Shown here: one piece after another, positions 36,701 through 44,571 of the stretch | Numbering within the stretch: the first letter of the stretch is position 1 | How the letters are laid out: each line of letters begins with the position of its first letter | Source: Dyadobacter psychrotolerans | GTDB lineage: Bacteria; Bacteroidota; Bacteroidia; Cytophagales; Spirosomataceae | Length of the DNA: 64,000 nt | Assembly: GCF_004349265.1 (NCBI RefSeq) | Contig: NZ_SMFL01000023.1 | Coordinates: 1-64,000 of the forward strand | Direction of reading: 5' to 3' | The notes under the pieces: generated by a model | What the model saw: the letters and a program-made list of their open reading frames with translations, nothing else | What the model was told of the DNA's origin: nothing | Databases searched by the model: none | Translations under genes and position numbers: made by a program

Positions 36701-37412
36701 TTGTAATAGGAGCAATGATGGTATTTTTTTCATAGGGCGTCAAAAAGCGGGTTTCCAGGCCATAGGCATTCACCAGGAAAGGGTCGAGAAGTTTTATAAG
36801 ATTGTGATTTTCGATGTCACGAATCAAAAAGTTACCCAGCAAATACGCGATAAACAGTAAAATACTGGCCGAATAAATTACCCTTACATTCCGCGTGAAG
36901 GACACCAGCGCAAAAAATATTGTCGAGGAAATCAGCAGATTTCCGGTGGCGTAAGTGAAATAAGGATAAAAATAATTCCAGAGGCCGTAAGATCCGATTC
37001 TTTCCTCTGGAACCCAATCAAACACAGGGCCAACAAAAGAACCAAAAAATGCTCCCCAGCTGAAACCTGTACCGATAAGCAAAACAAAGACAAAGGATCC
37101 GAAAAACCGTCCCCAGAAATAGCCGGCTTTTGTGATGGGAACTGCGTACAGATAGTTTCGTGTACTGTATTCGATATCCCGGTAAAGCGGAACACCCATC
37201 ACCGCGGAACAAACAAGAATCATGGCAAAACTGAAAAGGATATTTCCTTCCGCCATGGTCCATGGGGCGTTGTGCATCACTTTTTCGGATGCTGGCGACC
37301 AGCCGGTTGCTGTTGTAAGAAAACCGATCAGTACAAAAATAAAGAGGTAAATCCAGGTTGCAGGACGTGCAATTCGGTATTTTATTTCAAATGAAAATAT
37401 TTGCCGGAACAT
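33774..37412 (-). CDS. ABC-2-type permease fused to M1 family aminopeptidase
   Basis: A 1212-aa fusion. The N-terminal half (about 1-590) has two blocks of six or so transmembrane helices, as in ABC-2 permeases. The C-terminal half (about 640-1212) is an M1 zinc metallopeptidase domain facing the periplasm: HELAHQWWGH (about residue 950) and the downstream Glu in SEALAEYTAL form the HExxH-18-E site. The start at 37412 (MFRQIFSFEIKYRIARPA) is preferred over one 11 codons upstream. It lies 55 bases downstream of an ABC ATPase gene, its likely motor. Such fusions are known in Bacteroidota; substrate unknown. The canonical GAMEN motif is not seen (YAGFAQSFPNT occupies the region). Confidence 0.9.
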   Translation of the reverse strand: MFRQIFSFEIKYRIARPATWIYLFIFVLIGFLTTATGWSPASEKVMHNAPWTMAEGNILFSFAMILVCSAVMGVPLYRDIEYSTRNYLYAVPITKAGYFWGRFFGSFVFVLLIGTGFSWGAFFGSFVGPVFDWVPEERIGSYGLWNYFYPYFTYATGNLLISSTIFFALVSFTRNVRVIYSASILLFIAYLLGNFLIRDIENHNLIKLLDPFLVNAYGLETRFLTPYEKNTIIAPITNTFLLNRLIWIGLSLVLILFTYYSFSFQKFLQPERSSEKKSKDDGVKTPPLLKQVHQQFGNFYKRTILWNLTKIEFLNIVRDNYFRAILMGGLIFLVLDIWIGDTIFSVSNKPLTIFIMDYKGYDYNLFVFIILLFYTGEAVHREKATRYNILNDALPVPNTILYLSKLFGLLGIAVIMATIPIVVGVAIQTIKGFTDYQLDIYFIDLYLLTLPGFVQMILLSFTVHIIVNNKFSGHGVAMLIWIALFLLRAFAEMNYNLFFYFFTPDFKWSEMNGIGHFVKPLFWFNFYWLLLGSLLATLSYLFFQRGVVGGFKERWRVALQRFEGVPRLLICLFFIGWLASGSYIYYNVSYLNDYYSASEERNNKALYEKTLKKYEGLPQPKVTSLIVEADIYPEERKINMYSRMMVKNKSGKPISALHLMDAEDLEYKMLYNGESLNFSEPFHHPYSKFSLFKKGEKAFSYRIYKLNKVMQPGDSALVEIRSVKDNKGFENSGFSRDVLHNGTFYSGGIPAFGYDANYELESDEYRKKLGLREKKDDLPPQSDPVGRSTLLFNDDADLIHFEATVSTTPDQTAIAPGYLQKTWKEKGRKYFQYIQDSPVQLFASIVSARYEVQREQVKQADGTPVNIEIFYDKHHPFNLDRFKAAYVDGLKYFSAVYGPFQFRQMRLMEFPRYAGFAQSFPNTVPYSEDFGWVADFKSPDDFDYTYFVTAHELAHQWWGHQVAPNKTRGANLISEALAEYTALILTERKYGRDNMKRFLKDELDRYLRGRANEAKKENTFINCNRPYEWYNKGSLIIYGLRDLIGDTAVNHALREFRDEYALRENPPFAGSNDLYAYFKRHTPDSLKYYLTDTWEKITLYENKFEKVTSKPAGKGFYDVALTFSSRKFYADSSGKETAAPMNDYIDIGVFAAETTNKTGQKQINPLYIKKFKLKPGKQTITIRVKGKPVKAGIDPYNKLIDRIPDDNVGEVE

Positions 37413-37467
37413 AGGAATGTCTTTTAGATGGAGGTTTAAAATCAAAGAATGCGCAAGATAAAACAGC

Positions 37468-38355
37468 TTACAGCGTTATTACGTCCATTTTGCTTGCAAT
37501 CTGATGAAAGTAAATATCCTCTAAAATTGGCTCAGCAGAAATAAAGCCGGCTCCGGGATGTGTCTCTGAAAATATCCGTATTCCCAGCTTTCCGCTTTTC
37601 ATTTGTGCCGAAATTACCTGGTATTTTTCTTTGTATTCGGCTATGTCTGATTTCTCAATCATAGTCGAATAAATGTATCCGTTTAATTCCCTGACAGCTT
37701 CATCCGGATTCCCGTTTCGTAAAACTTCTCCCTTGCAGATAATAGCAAAGTCGCTGCAAAGCGTTCTGACATCCTCAACAATATGCGTAGACAGGATCAC
37801 AATCGTATTTTCACCCAGTTCACTCAGCAGGTTGTAAAACCGGTTGCGTTCTGCCGGATCAAGGCCCGCTGTGGGTTCATCTACGATGATTAGCTTTGGA
37901 TTGGCTAACAATGCCTGAGCAATTCCAAAGCGTTGTTTCATCCCGCCGGAGAAGGTTCCCAGATGTTTTTTCCTGTCGTTGTAGAGATTGACACGGTCGA
38001 GCAGGGCGGCGACGGTCTGTTTTCTCTCTTTTGTATCTAAAATTCCTTTTAACTGCGCAATATGATCCAGCATCAGCTCAGAGCTGATTTTGGGATAAAC
38101 ACCAAATTCCTGAGGCAAATAACCCAGAATCTTTCGCACCTCCGCTTTATCTTTCAAAACATCAAGATCATCCAGAAAAATACTGCCGGCGTCTGCCTCC
38201 TGCAAAGTAGCAATTGTACGCATCAAAGAAGATTTTCCAGCACCGTTTGGTCCAAGTAAACCAAACATGCCGGTTTCAATTGTAAGATTCACCCCTTTCA
38301 GGGCCTGTACACCATTGGGATAAGTTTTTTGGAGGTTTTTGATAAAGAGTTTCAC
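37468..38355 (-). CDS. ABC transporter ATP-binding protein
   Basis: A 295-aa ATPase: Walker A GLLGPNGAGKSS (about 32-43), Q-loop GYLPQEFG, signature FSGGMKQRFGIAQAL, Walker B LIIVDEPTAGLD, H-loop ILSTHIVED. A C-terminal extension of about 80 residues is typical of ABC-2 systems. It is the first gene of a two-gene operon with the permease/aminopeptidase fusion and should energise it. Confidence 0.94.
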   Translation of the reverse strand: MKLFIKNLQKTYPNGVQALKGVNLTIETGMFGLLGPNGAGKSSLMRTIATLQEADAGSIFLDDLDVLKDKAEVRKILGYLPQEFGVYPKISSELMLDHIAQLKGILDTKERKQTVAALLDRVNLYNDRKKHLGTFSGGMKQRFGIAQALLANPKLIIVDEPTAGLDPAERNRFYNLLSELGENTIVILSTHIVEDVRTLCSDFAIICKGEVLRNGNPDEAVRELNGYIYSTMIEKSDIAEYKEKYQVISAQMKSGKLGIRIFSETHPGAGFISAEPILEDIYFHQIASKMDVITL

Positions 38356-38530
38356 AGACGATGAGGATTAAAGGTTTGGGTGTAAGGATAACGGCTTACA
38401 ATTTATATAAACCGTTCAATAATAATCAATTGTGTGGACAAAACAAACACCGTATAGCCTGCAAATCTATACAGGAAAACTTCGCAGACAGAACCGTTTA
38501 ATCAATCACACAGTATGGATCACCTAAAAC

Positions 38531-38566
38531 AAAAAAAGCAGAAGCCGTTTGCACAGCTTCTGCTTT
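38531..38566 (-). terminator. Terminator after atpDC
   Basis: AAAGCAGAAGC (38535-38545) and GCTTCTGCTTT (38556-38566) form an 11-bp perfect stem with a 10-base loop; on the minus strand a T run follows (A531-A537 of 38.5 kb on plus). It closes the atpD-atpC transcript. Confidence 0.85.
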
Positions 38567-38586
38567 CAAATTAAAATCTATTATTC

Positions 38587-38829
38587 CTACAAAATAGCCT
38601 CAGCCAAAACTAAAACCCTGTTGTTCAACACTTCAACAACGCCACCGTCGATAACATAAGTTTGCTTTACGCCACTTACATCAACAACTACGTTTCCTTT
38701 GCCTAACGTGCTTACCAACGGTGCATGGCGGTTCAAAACCTGAAACTGTCCTTCGGTACCCGGTAATGTCACAGCATCTGCCTCTCCGGCAAACACTTTT
38801 TTATCTGGGGTAATTATTTCTAAATGCAT
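38587..38829 (-). CDS. atpC: ATP synthase F1 epsilon subunit
   Basis: An 80-aa short epsilon subunit, consisting only of the N-terminal beta-sandwich domain (MHLEIITPDKKVFAGEADAV, GTEGQFQVLNRHAPLVSTLG, VIDGGVVEVLNNRVLVLAE). The C-terminal helical hairpin of E. coli epsilon, which inhibits ATP hydrolysis, is absent, as commonly seen in Bacteroidota. It follows atpD by 75 bases occupied by a repeat. Confidence 0.95.
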   Translation of the reverse strand: MHLEIITPDKKVFAGEADAVTLPGTEGQFQVLNRHAPLVSTLGKGNVVVDVSGVKQTYVIDGGVVEVLNNRVLVLAEAIL

Positions 38830-38830
38830 A

Positions 38831-38897
38831 TTAGTTAGCTTTTAGCTGTCAGCTAATAGCTGTTAGCTAAACGCTAACTGCTAACTGTCAACTGTTA
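38831..38897 (-). repeat. TTAGCTG-type degenerate repeat between atpD and atpC
   Basis: On the minus strand the 67 bases read as repeated GTTAGC/GACAGC units: ACAGTTGACAGTTAGCAG, TTAGCGTTTAGCTAACAGC, TATTAGCTGACAGCTAAAAGC, then TAACTAAT before the atpC ATG. It fills nearly the whole atpD-atpC spacer. Longest and clearest member of the repeat family in this window. Confidence 0.75.
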
Positions 38898-38904
38898 CTT
38901 AAAA

Positions 38905-40428
38905 CTATGATCTGTTGCTGGCTTCTGCAAGCATTTTCTCACCTTTTGCCTGCGCATCTTCGATGGTTCCAACCAGATTGAAAGCCATTTCAGGAAGGTG
39001 GTCATAATCTCCGTCCATGATCAGGTTAAAGCCTTTGATGGTATCGTTGATATCTACCAACACACCTTTAAGACCTGTAAACTGCTCAGCAACAAAGAAA
39101 GGCTGTGACAAGAAACGTTCAACCCGGCGGGCACGTGATACGATCAGCTTATCTTCATCAGAAAGCTCTTCCATACCAAGGATCGCAATGATATCCTGTA
39201 ATTCTTTGTAACGCTGCAGAATGTTTTTTACACGCTGAGCACAATCATAATGAGCAGCTCCAAGTGTTTCTGCATTCAGGATACGAGAAACTGAATCTAG
39301 TGGATCCACGGCAGGATAAATACCTTTTTCAGCAACTTTACGTGAAAGCGTAGTTGTTGCGTCCAAGTGGGTAAATGTTGTTGCCGGTGCCGGATCCGTC
39401 AAGTCATCCGCAGGTACGTAAACAGCCTGCACAGATGTGATAGAACCACGTTTTGTAGATGTGATACGTTCCTGCATCTGACCCATTTCAGTAGCCAGGG
39501 TAGGTTGGTAACCCACCGCAGAAGGCATACGTCCCAAAAGGGCTGATACCTCAGAACCTGCCTGTGTAAAACGGAAAATGTTATCGATAAAGAAAAGGAT
39601 ATCACGTCCCTGCCCTTCGCCATCTCCGTCACGGAAATATTCAGCAACTGTAAGACCTGTCAAAGCAACACGGGCACGTGCGCCGGGAGGTTCGTTCATT
39701 TGTCCGAAAACAAAAGTTGCCTGCGAGTCTTTCAAAGTTTCGTAATCCACTTTTGAAATATCCCAGCCGCCTTCTTCCATGCTATGTTTGAAAGCATCAC
39801 CATATTTAATGATACCCGCTTCGATCATCTCACGCATCAGGTCATTTCCTTCACGTGTACGCTCTCCAACACCTGCAAACACTGAAAGACCAGCATAAGC
39901 TTTCGCGATGTTGTTGATCAGCTCCTGGATCAATACGGTTTTACCAACACCCGCACCACCAAACAAACCAATTTTACCACCTTTTACATAAGGAGCGATC
40001 AAATCGATTACTTTGATACCTGTAAAAAGTACCTCAGTTGCTGTTGCAAGATCTTCGTATTTTGGAGCTGCACGGTGAATGGAAATACCATTTCCGGCAG
40101 AATCGATTGGCGTAAGACCATCGATCGCTTCTCCGATTACATTAAACAAGCGGCCTTTGATCGCCTCGCCTGTTGGTATTTTGATCGGTGAACCAAGCGG
40201 AGTTACCGTCATACCGCGCTGCATACCTTCGGTACTGTCCATCGCGATGGTACGAACTCTGTCTTCACCCAAGTGTTGCTGACACTCAAGAATTACTCTT
40301 TGACCGTTTGTTTTGATGACTTCTAACGCATCAAGAATAGCAGGGATGCGTCCGCTGTCTTCAAACGATACGTCTACAACTGGTCCAATTACCTGGGTAA
40401 TTTTTCCTGTATTTGTTGCGTTTGCCAT
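38905..40428 (-). CDS. atpD: ATP synthase F1 beta subunit
   Basis: A 507-aa catalytic subunit of F-type ATP synthase. P-loop GLFGGAGVGKTVLI, GERTREGNDL, Walker B RDILFFIDNIFRFTQAG, and ALLGRMPSAVGYQPTLA are all present at normal spacing. Only atpD and atpC are here; the remaining subunit genes lie elsewhere, an arrangement frequent in this phylum. A near-consensus promoter lies at 40472-40502. Confidence 0.98.
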   Translation of the reverse strand: MANATNTGKITQVIGPVVDVSFEDSGRIPAILDALEVIKTNGQRVILECQQHLGEDRVRTIAMDSTEGMQRGMTVTPLGSPIKIPTGEAIKGRLFNVIGEAIDGLTPIDSAGNGISIHRAAPKYEDLATATEVLFTGIKVIDLIAPYVKGGKIGLFGGAGVGKTVLIQELINNIAKAYAGLSVFAGVGERTREGNDLMREMIEAGIIKYGDAFKHSMEEGGWDISKVDYETLKDSQATFVFGQMNEPPGARARVALTGLTVAEYFRDGDGEGQGRDILFFIDNIFRFTQAGSEVSALLGRMPSAVGYQPTLATEMGQMQERITSTKRGSITSVQAVYVPADDLTDPAPATTFTHLDATTTLSRKVAEKGIYPAVDPLDSVSRILNAETLGAAHYDCAQRVKNILQRYKELQDIIAILGMEELSDEDKLIVSRARRVERFLSQPFFVAEQFTGLKGVLVDINDTIKGFNLIMDGDYDHLPEMAFNLVGTIEDAQAKGEKMLAEASNRS

Positions 40429-40471
40429 TAATATGATTTAGATTATCTTCGATGAGGTTATTTTCAGACCG

Positions 40472-40502
40472 CAAAAGTATGAGATAATTTGGTCAGTACC
40501 AA
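40472..40502 (-). promoter_or_regulatory. atpDC promoter, exact -33/-7 match
   Basis: Minus strand: TTG (40500-40502), 20-base spacer, TACTTTTG (40472-40479), an exact match to TTG-N17..23-TAnnTTTG. Leader of about 37 bases to the atpD ATG. Confidence 0.75.
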
Positions 40503-40673
40503 TAGATGCCCCACTGATTTATAGGATATTTTTTAGAAAAATGCCGGATTTTATCGAAAACAGTAGGCAGATTTTCAGAAAAGGGATTAGAAGCAGTTAA
40601 GAAATACAGTTTTGCCGGTGTTTTTTATTCTATGATTTTTCTTACTCAAACAAAAACCAGCGGTAGAAGCGGT

Positions 40674-40703
40674 TTGAAAAACGCAGACAAAACATTAAAT
40701 TTG
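40674..40703 (+). promoter_or_regulatory. Promoter of the DUF433/DUF5615 pair, exact -33/-7 match
   Basis: TTG (40674-40676), 19-base spacer, TAAATTTG (40696-40703). The leader to the ATG at 40727 is short, under 20 bases. The stretch 40503-40673 holds nothing else I can identify. Confidence 0.7.
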
Positions 40704-40726
40704 ATTTATCACATCAGGAATCGCTC

Positions 40727-40960
40727 ATGAATGTCCAGCTTTTAGAACGTATTACATTCAATCCCGAACAATGCGGTGGCAAACCATGTATTCGTGGAAT
40801 GCGGATTCGGGTAACCGATGTTCTTGAGTTGCTGGCCGCAGGCTTAACGCCTGAACAAATCGTTACAGAGGAGTTGCCCGATCTCGAAGCAGATGACATC
40901 ACTGCCTGTCTGCTGTATGCTGTAACCAAAGTAAATCATCCGGTTCTTCAGGCCGCCTGA
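40727..40960 (+). CDS. DUF433 antitoxin-like protein
   Basis: A 77-aa DUF433 protein with a predicted helix-turn-helix: ITFNPEQCGGKPCIRGMRIR is the family signature, followed by VTDVLELLAAGLTPEQIV. DUF433 proteins are antitoxin candidates paired with DUF5615 PIN-like proteins. It overlaps the next gene by one base (ATG starting on the last base of TGA), the usual antitoxin-toxin coupling. Confidence 0.9.
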   Translation: MNVQLLERITFNPEQCGGKPCIRGMRIRVTDVLELLAAGLTPEQIVTEELPDLEADDITACLLYAVTKVNHPVLQAA

Positions 40961-41298
40961 TGTTAATGCTGATTCTCGACGCTCATATTCCGCCAGGGTT
41001 GGCACTATGGATTACCAGTACATTTAACCTTGAATGTTATTCCGCGGTTTATTTGAATTTACGGGATTCCAATGACCGTGAAAATTTTTTTGCTGCCCGT
41101 GAAAAAAATGCCATTGTCATAACAAAAGATGATGACTTTGTATCCTTATTAAACAGGCATGGAGCTCCTCCCAAAGTAATCTGGCTTACCTGCGGCAACA
41201 CTTCAAAAAACAGATTAAGGGAGATTTTTGAAAAAAACTTATTTCGGGCTATTCAACTCCTTGAAACAACTGATTTGGTAGAAATTACAGGACATTAA
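40960..41298 (+). CDS. DUF5615 PIN-like toxin candidate
   Basis: A 112-aa PIN-fold protein: LILDAHIPPGLALWI (Asp7 as first acidic residue), NDRENFFAAREKNAIVITKD with the conserved Asp pair DDDF, and IWLTCGNTS. Mut7-C/DUF5615 proteins are predicted ribonucleases. Unlike the vapC at 29 kb, the frame is intact. The start could be either of two closely spaced ATGs (40960 or 40966). Confidence 0.88.
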   Translation: MLMLILDAHIPPGLALWITSTFNLECYSAVYLNLRDSNDRENFFAAREKNAIVITKDDDFVSLLNRHGAPPKVIWLTCGNTSKNRLREIFEKNLFRAIQLLETTDLVEITGH

Positions 41299-41375
41299 TG
41301 TTTAAAACCCGAACATTATAGAAAAACGCTGTATTCTTGCGTTAAGTAATTTTTAAATCCGGTTTTAAACAAACT

Positions 41376-44039
41376 ATGAAGGAACTCTTTTTCTGGAAAG
41401 TATGGTCACCCTCCGAGCGTCGTACTACCGTGGCTGCGCTTATCATCCTATTTTTATCCATATTATTTTTCGTTTTTAAAAGTCTGGACCCGCTGGCCAA
41501 TGTGATTCGCTGGAATGTACTCAGCGAAGTAGCCGAAATTTCCACGGTTATCGATTTTCTCAGGATTGATCAGTGGCAATACGGCGTTACTGTTCCGTCG
41601 CAGCTGGTTACCGAAAACTTCATTGCATCCGTGATGGAAACGGATATACTCACTGTGCAGATTTTCTGGTTTTTTGCATTGATCGGGTTGTCTTTTCTTT
41701 TGGCTGCACTTACTACTTTATCCAGGTTTTGGTATCTGGCCGGAATGATAATCTTCATTTTACTTCTTGCATTTGCACGTCCGGAAGCATTGGGTGTTTT
41801 TGGTGAGGGAAGCCGTACTTTATTTTTACTGACCGTAATTTTTTATGGCGGCCTGAGTTATTATTTTCATGCGTTCCGGCCCGATCTGGGTGTAAGCATC
41901 AGGATAACCGGTATGCTTGGCGTGTCGGCGGTACTGGCTATTTTGGTATCTGTCGCTTCACCTCTGCCTTTTCCCGCACTTGCCGCTATTTCATATTCTT
42001 TGCCTTTCTGGCTGTTACTTACCGTTTTATTCCTGCTTGTTGTTTCTACCGAAATTATGGCATTGCTGGTCTGGATAAGCACAACCGGTTCTGGTAAAAC
42101 CGGCAAATCAGGATTGGTAAATTTTTTGGTGATCAGTATTTTATACCTGCTGCTTTTAACTTTAATCTACCTCAGAAATACAAAACAGATCGACTGGAAC
42201 CTTACCTTGATCGGTCCGGCGTACCTTGCGCTTACCGCAGCAATTATCGGTTTATGGGGTTTCAGAAAACGGGCAGATTCCACCGGAGGGCTTATCCCTT
42301 TCCGTACAACAGGTTTTTGGCTTTATCTCGGTTTGTTTATGATTGCCATCGCCTTTGCAGCTTTTGTTTCAGGATCAGCCAATGACCCTTTGATGGAAGT
42401 TCTGGAGGATGTTGTTGTGCAGGGACAGCTCGGTATGAGCCTTTTGTTTTTGTTTTATATTCTGGTCAATTTTTATCCATTGTTCAAACAGGGGTTGGCG
42501 GTTCATAAAGTGTTGTACAAACCCCTTCGTTTTGGTCTGACACAAACAAGGTTATTTGGATTTGCAGCCGTCATTATCCTCTTTTCCATGCAGCGGCTTT
42601 TGCCGTTAAATCAGGGGATTGCAGGTTATTTTAATGGTCTGGGCGATTTATACAGCAAAACCGGTGAATTCACACTGGCAGAACAATATTACAAACTGGC
42701 TTTGCAGCAGGAATTTCAAAACCATAAGTCAAACTATGCGCTGGCTTCCCTCGCGTTAAAACAGGGAGATAACAATGCAGCCGCTTACTATTTCCGGCAG
42801 TCGCTGCTAAAACAGCCTTCTGCTCAGGCCTATGCTGGTCTGGGATCCATTTTGGTACAGGAAAATCTGTTTTTTGACGCCGTCGCCAGTTTGCAGGAAG
42901 GAATCAGGGCGTTTCCGGAAAGCGGTGAACTTCTCAATAACCTGGGAATGCTTTATGCAAAAACCAATGTTGCAGACTCTGCCTATTACTATCTTGAAAG
43001 AGCTGAAAAAGCAACAAAACGGGAGGAGGTTCCTGCAACAAACCTGCTGGCCATACTGGCTAAAAGTGCAGACAGCCGTCTTCTTGATTCACTGGCATCG
43101 AAAATTGAAGAAAAAAGCTACATTTCATGGCAGGCCAACTGGTTGGCTGTACAAAATTTAAGACAAAACTTTTCAAAACGTGATTTCCAGTCAACCGTTA
43201 TTCCGGCGGATTCTTTACTGAGCGTTTCTGCTTTTGCCTATTTGCAGAATTACACGACGAATCAGGCCAGGCAAGACAGTCTTCCTGCTACATTTCTTCC
43301 GAAACTCGCTGCAAAAAATCCTCTCCTGTCACAGGATCTTTCCTTTGCTTCCCTTTATCCTGAGTTTTACAGCGGTAACAAGTTAAGAGCAATTGATATT
43401 CTTTCGGCATGGTCGGAGGAGGACGGAGACAAAAAACAGCAGTATCGTAAAGTTTTAGGAAACTGGTTTTTACAGCTGGGTTTATATGAACAGGCTATTC
43501 AGCAGCTTTCTCTTGTGGATGGCATTGAAGGAACTTTGGGAACGGCCGTTGCCAATGCGCTGTCCGACAAACAGGCAGTAGCAGTTATACTTTTGGAAAA
43601 AATCCAGGGAAAAGAATCAGCGGCGGCGATTGACCAATTAAAGAAAACATTGTTTTCGGGAATTAAACCGAAAATGAAATCGGACAGCCTGCTTGCTATT
43701 ACTATCAAATCGCCGTCAGACAAAAATTTCGATCAGGCAGTTAGAGACAACCCTTTTGATGCAAAAATTGTAGCCGGAGCTTCGGAATGGTACCGCAGAA
43801 AAAAGCAGACTAAAAAAGCTTATGACATGGTGCTGACAGCACTTCGTTTCAATGAATACGCACCAGAACTTTGGGAGCAATATACCTTTTTAAGCCTTGA
43901 ACAGGGACTGACCGAGCAAGCCGCAAACGGAGAAGCCAAAGTGAAACAGTATGCCCTGCCTGCCGGTTATCAGCAATTTATGAATCGCTATCAACCCATG
44001 CGCGCTCTTATCGAAAAACAGCGGGCAGAGTTTCAATGA
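41376..44039 (+). CDS. Large membrane protein with C-terminal TPR repeats
   Basis: An 887-aa protein. Residues 1-410 contain about eleven transmembrane helices; from about 420 on there are tetratricopeptide repeats (GDLYSKTGEFTLAEQYYKLA, YALASLALKQGDNNAAAYYF, LLNNLGMLYAKTNVADSAYY) facing away from the membrane. I do not recognise the membrane part as a known transporter or O-antigen ligase. A TATTCTTG box (41332-41339) is one mismatch from the -7 consensus. Probably an envelope assembly or scaffold protein; function unknown. Confidence 0.78.
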   Translation: MKELFFWKVWSPSERRTTVAALIILFLSILFFVFKSLDPLANVIRWNVLSEVAEISTVIDFLRIDQWQYGVTVPSQLVTENFIASVMETDILTVQIFWFFALIGLSFLLAALTTLSRFWYLAGMIIFILLLAFARPEALGVFGEGSRTLFLLTVIFYGGLSYYFHAFRPDLGVSIRITGMLGVSAVLAILVSVASPLPFPALAAISYSLPFWLLLTVLFLLVVSTEIMALLVWISTTGSGKTGKSGLVNFLVISILYLLLLTLIYLRNTKQIDWNLTLIGPAYLALTAAIIGLWGFRKRADSTGGLIPFRTTGFWLYLGLFMIAIAFAAFVSGSANDPLMEVLEDVVVQGQLGMSLLFLFYILVNFYPLFKQGLAVHKVLYKPLRFGLTQTRLFGFAAVIILFSMQRLLPLNQGIAGYFNGLGDLYSKTGEFTLAEQYYKLALQQEFQNHKSNYALASLALKQGDNNAAAYYFRQSLLKQPSAQAYAGLGSILVQENLFFDAVASLQEGIRAFPESGELLNNLGMLYAKTNVADSAYYYLERAEKATKREEVPATNLLAILAKSADSRLLDSLASKIEEKSYISWQANWLAVQNLRQNFSKRDFQSTVIPADSLLSVSAFAYLQNYTTNQARQDSLPATFLPKLAAKNPLLSQDLSFASLYPEFYSGNKLRAIDILSAWSEEDGDKKQQYRKVLGNWFLQLGLYEQAIQQLSLVDGIEGTLGTAVANALSDKQAVAVILLEKIQGKESAAAIDQLKKTLFSGIKPKMKSDSLLAITIKSPSDKNFDQAVRDNPFDAKIVAGASEWYRRKKQTKKAYDMVLTALRFNEYAPELWEQYTFLSLEQGLTEQAANGEAKVKQYALPAGYQQFMNRYQPMRALIEKQRAEFQ

Positions 44040-44084
44040 TTTAATATTTTTATGAAATAATCAGTAACACTTCATATAATTCAA

Positions 44085-44540
44085 ATGACGTTAACCTGGA
44101 AATCTTCGTGGATCGGAAATGAGTGCCGCATTTTCAGGGGAAAAGTCATTGTAGGACTTTTAAAAACCAGTGCCTGGAAGACCGATGCCTATGGCGAACT
44201 TAACGGTCATCTGCTTACTTTTAAACCAAAAGGATTTTGGAATTCTGAAACAAAAATTCTTGATATTGAAGGGAAAAATGAATTGGGCAAAATTGAATAC
44301 AACTTTTGGAAAAGCACGGCATTGATTACCTATCAACAGATCAGCTACGAATGGAAATTCAATTCATGGAAACGGATGGATTGGGATATAAAAGGCCCGG
44401 AAGACACTGCTCATTTTGTGAAGAAAAGCATGTGGAACAATGAAGGCACGATTGAATATGACAGCATGCCTGCACCAATTATTCTGGCAGCCATGTATGT
44501 GCAGATTCATTTTATCAGAATGACCGCTGCTGCTTCCTGA
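44085..44540 (+). CDS. Hypothetical protein, LURP-one/tubby-like (first of two paralogs)
   Basis: A 151-aa protein of alternating beta strands and Trp-rich turns (LLTFKPKGFWNSETKILDIE, GKIEYNFWKSTALITY, WKFNSWKRMDWDI) and a hydrophobic C-terminal stretch. Its strand pattern aligns with the next gene product (F-x-x-KGF..IGxV/I..W..F), indicating a duplicated pair. The fold resembles LURP-one/scramblase-related proteins, but this is a weak inference. No signal peptide. Confidence 0.65.
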   Translation: MTLTWKSSWIGNECRIFRGKVIVGLLKTSAWKTDAYGELNGHLLTFKPKGFWNSETKILDIEGKNELGKIEYNFWKSTALITYQQISYEWKFNSWKRMDWDIKGPEDTAHFVKKSMWNNEGTIEYDSMPAPIILAAMYVQIHFIRMTAAAS

Positions 44541-44571
44541 GGTTATTATAAAAGCCAATATTAAGATACAG

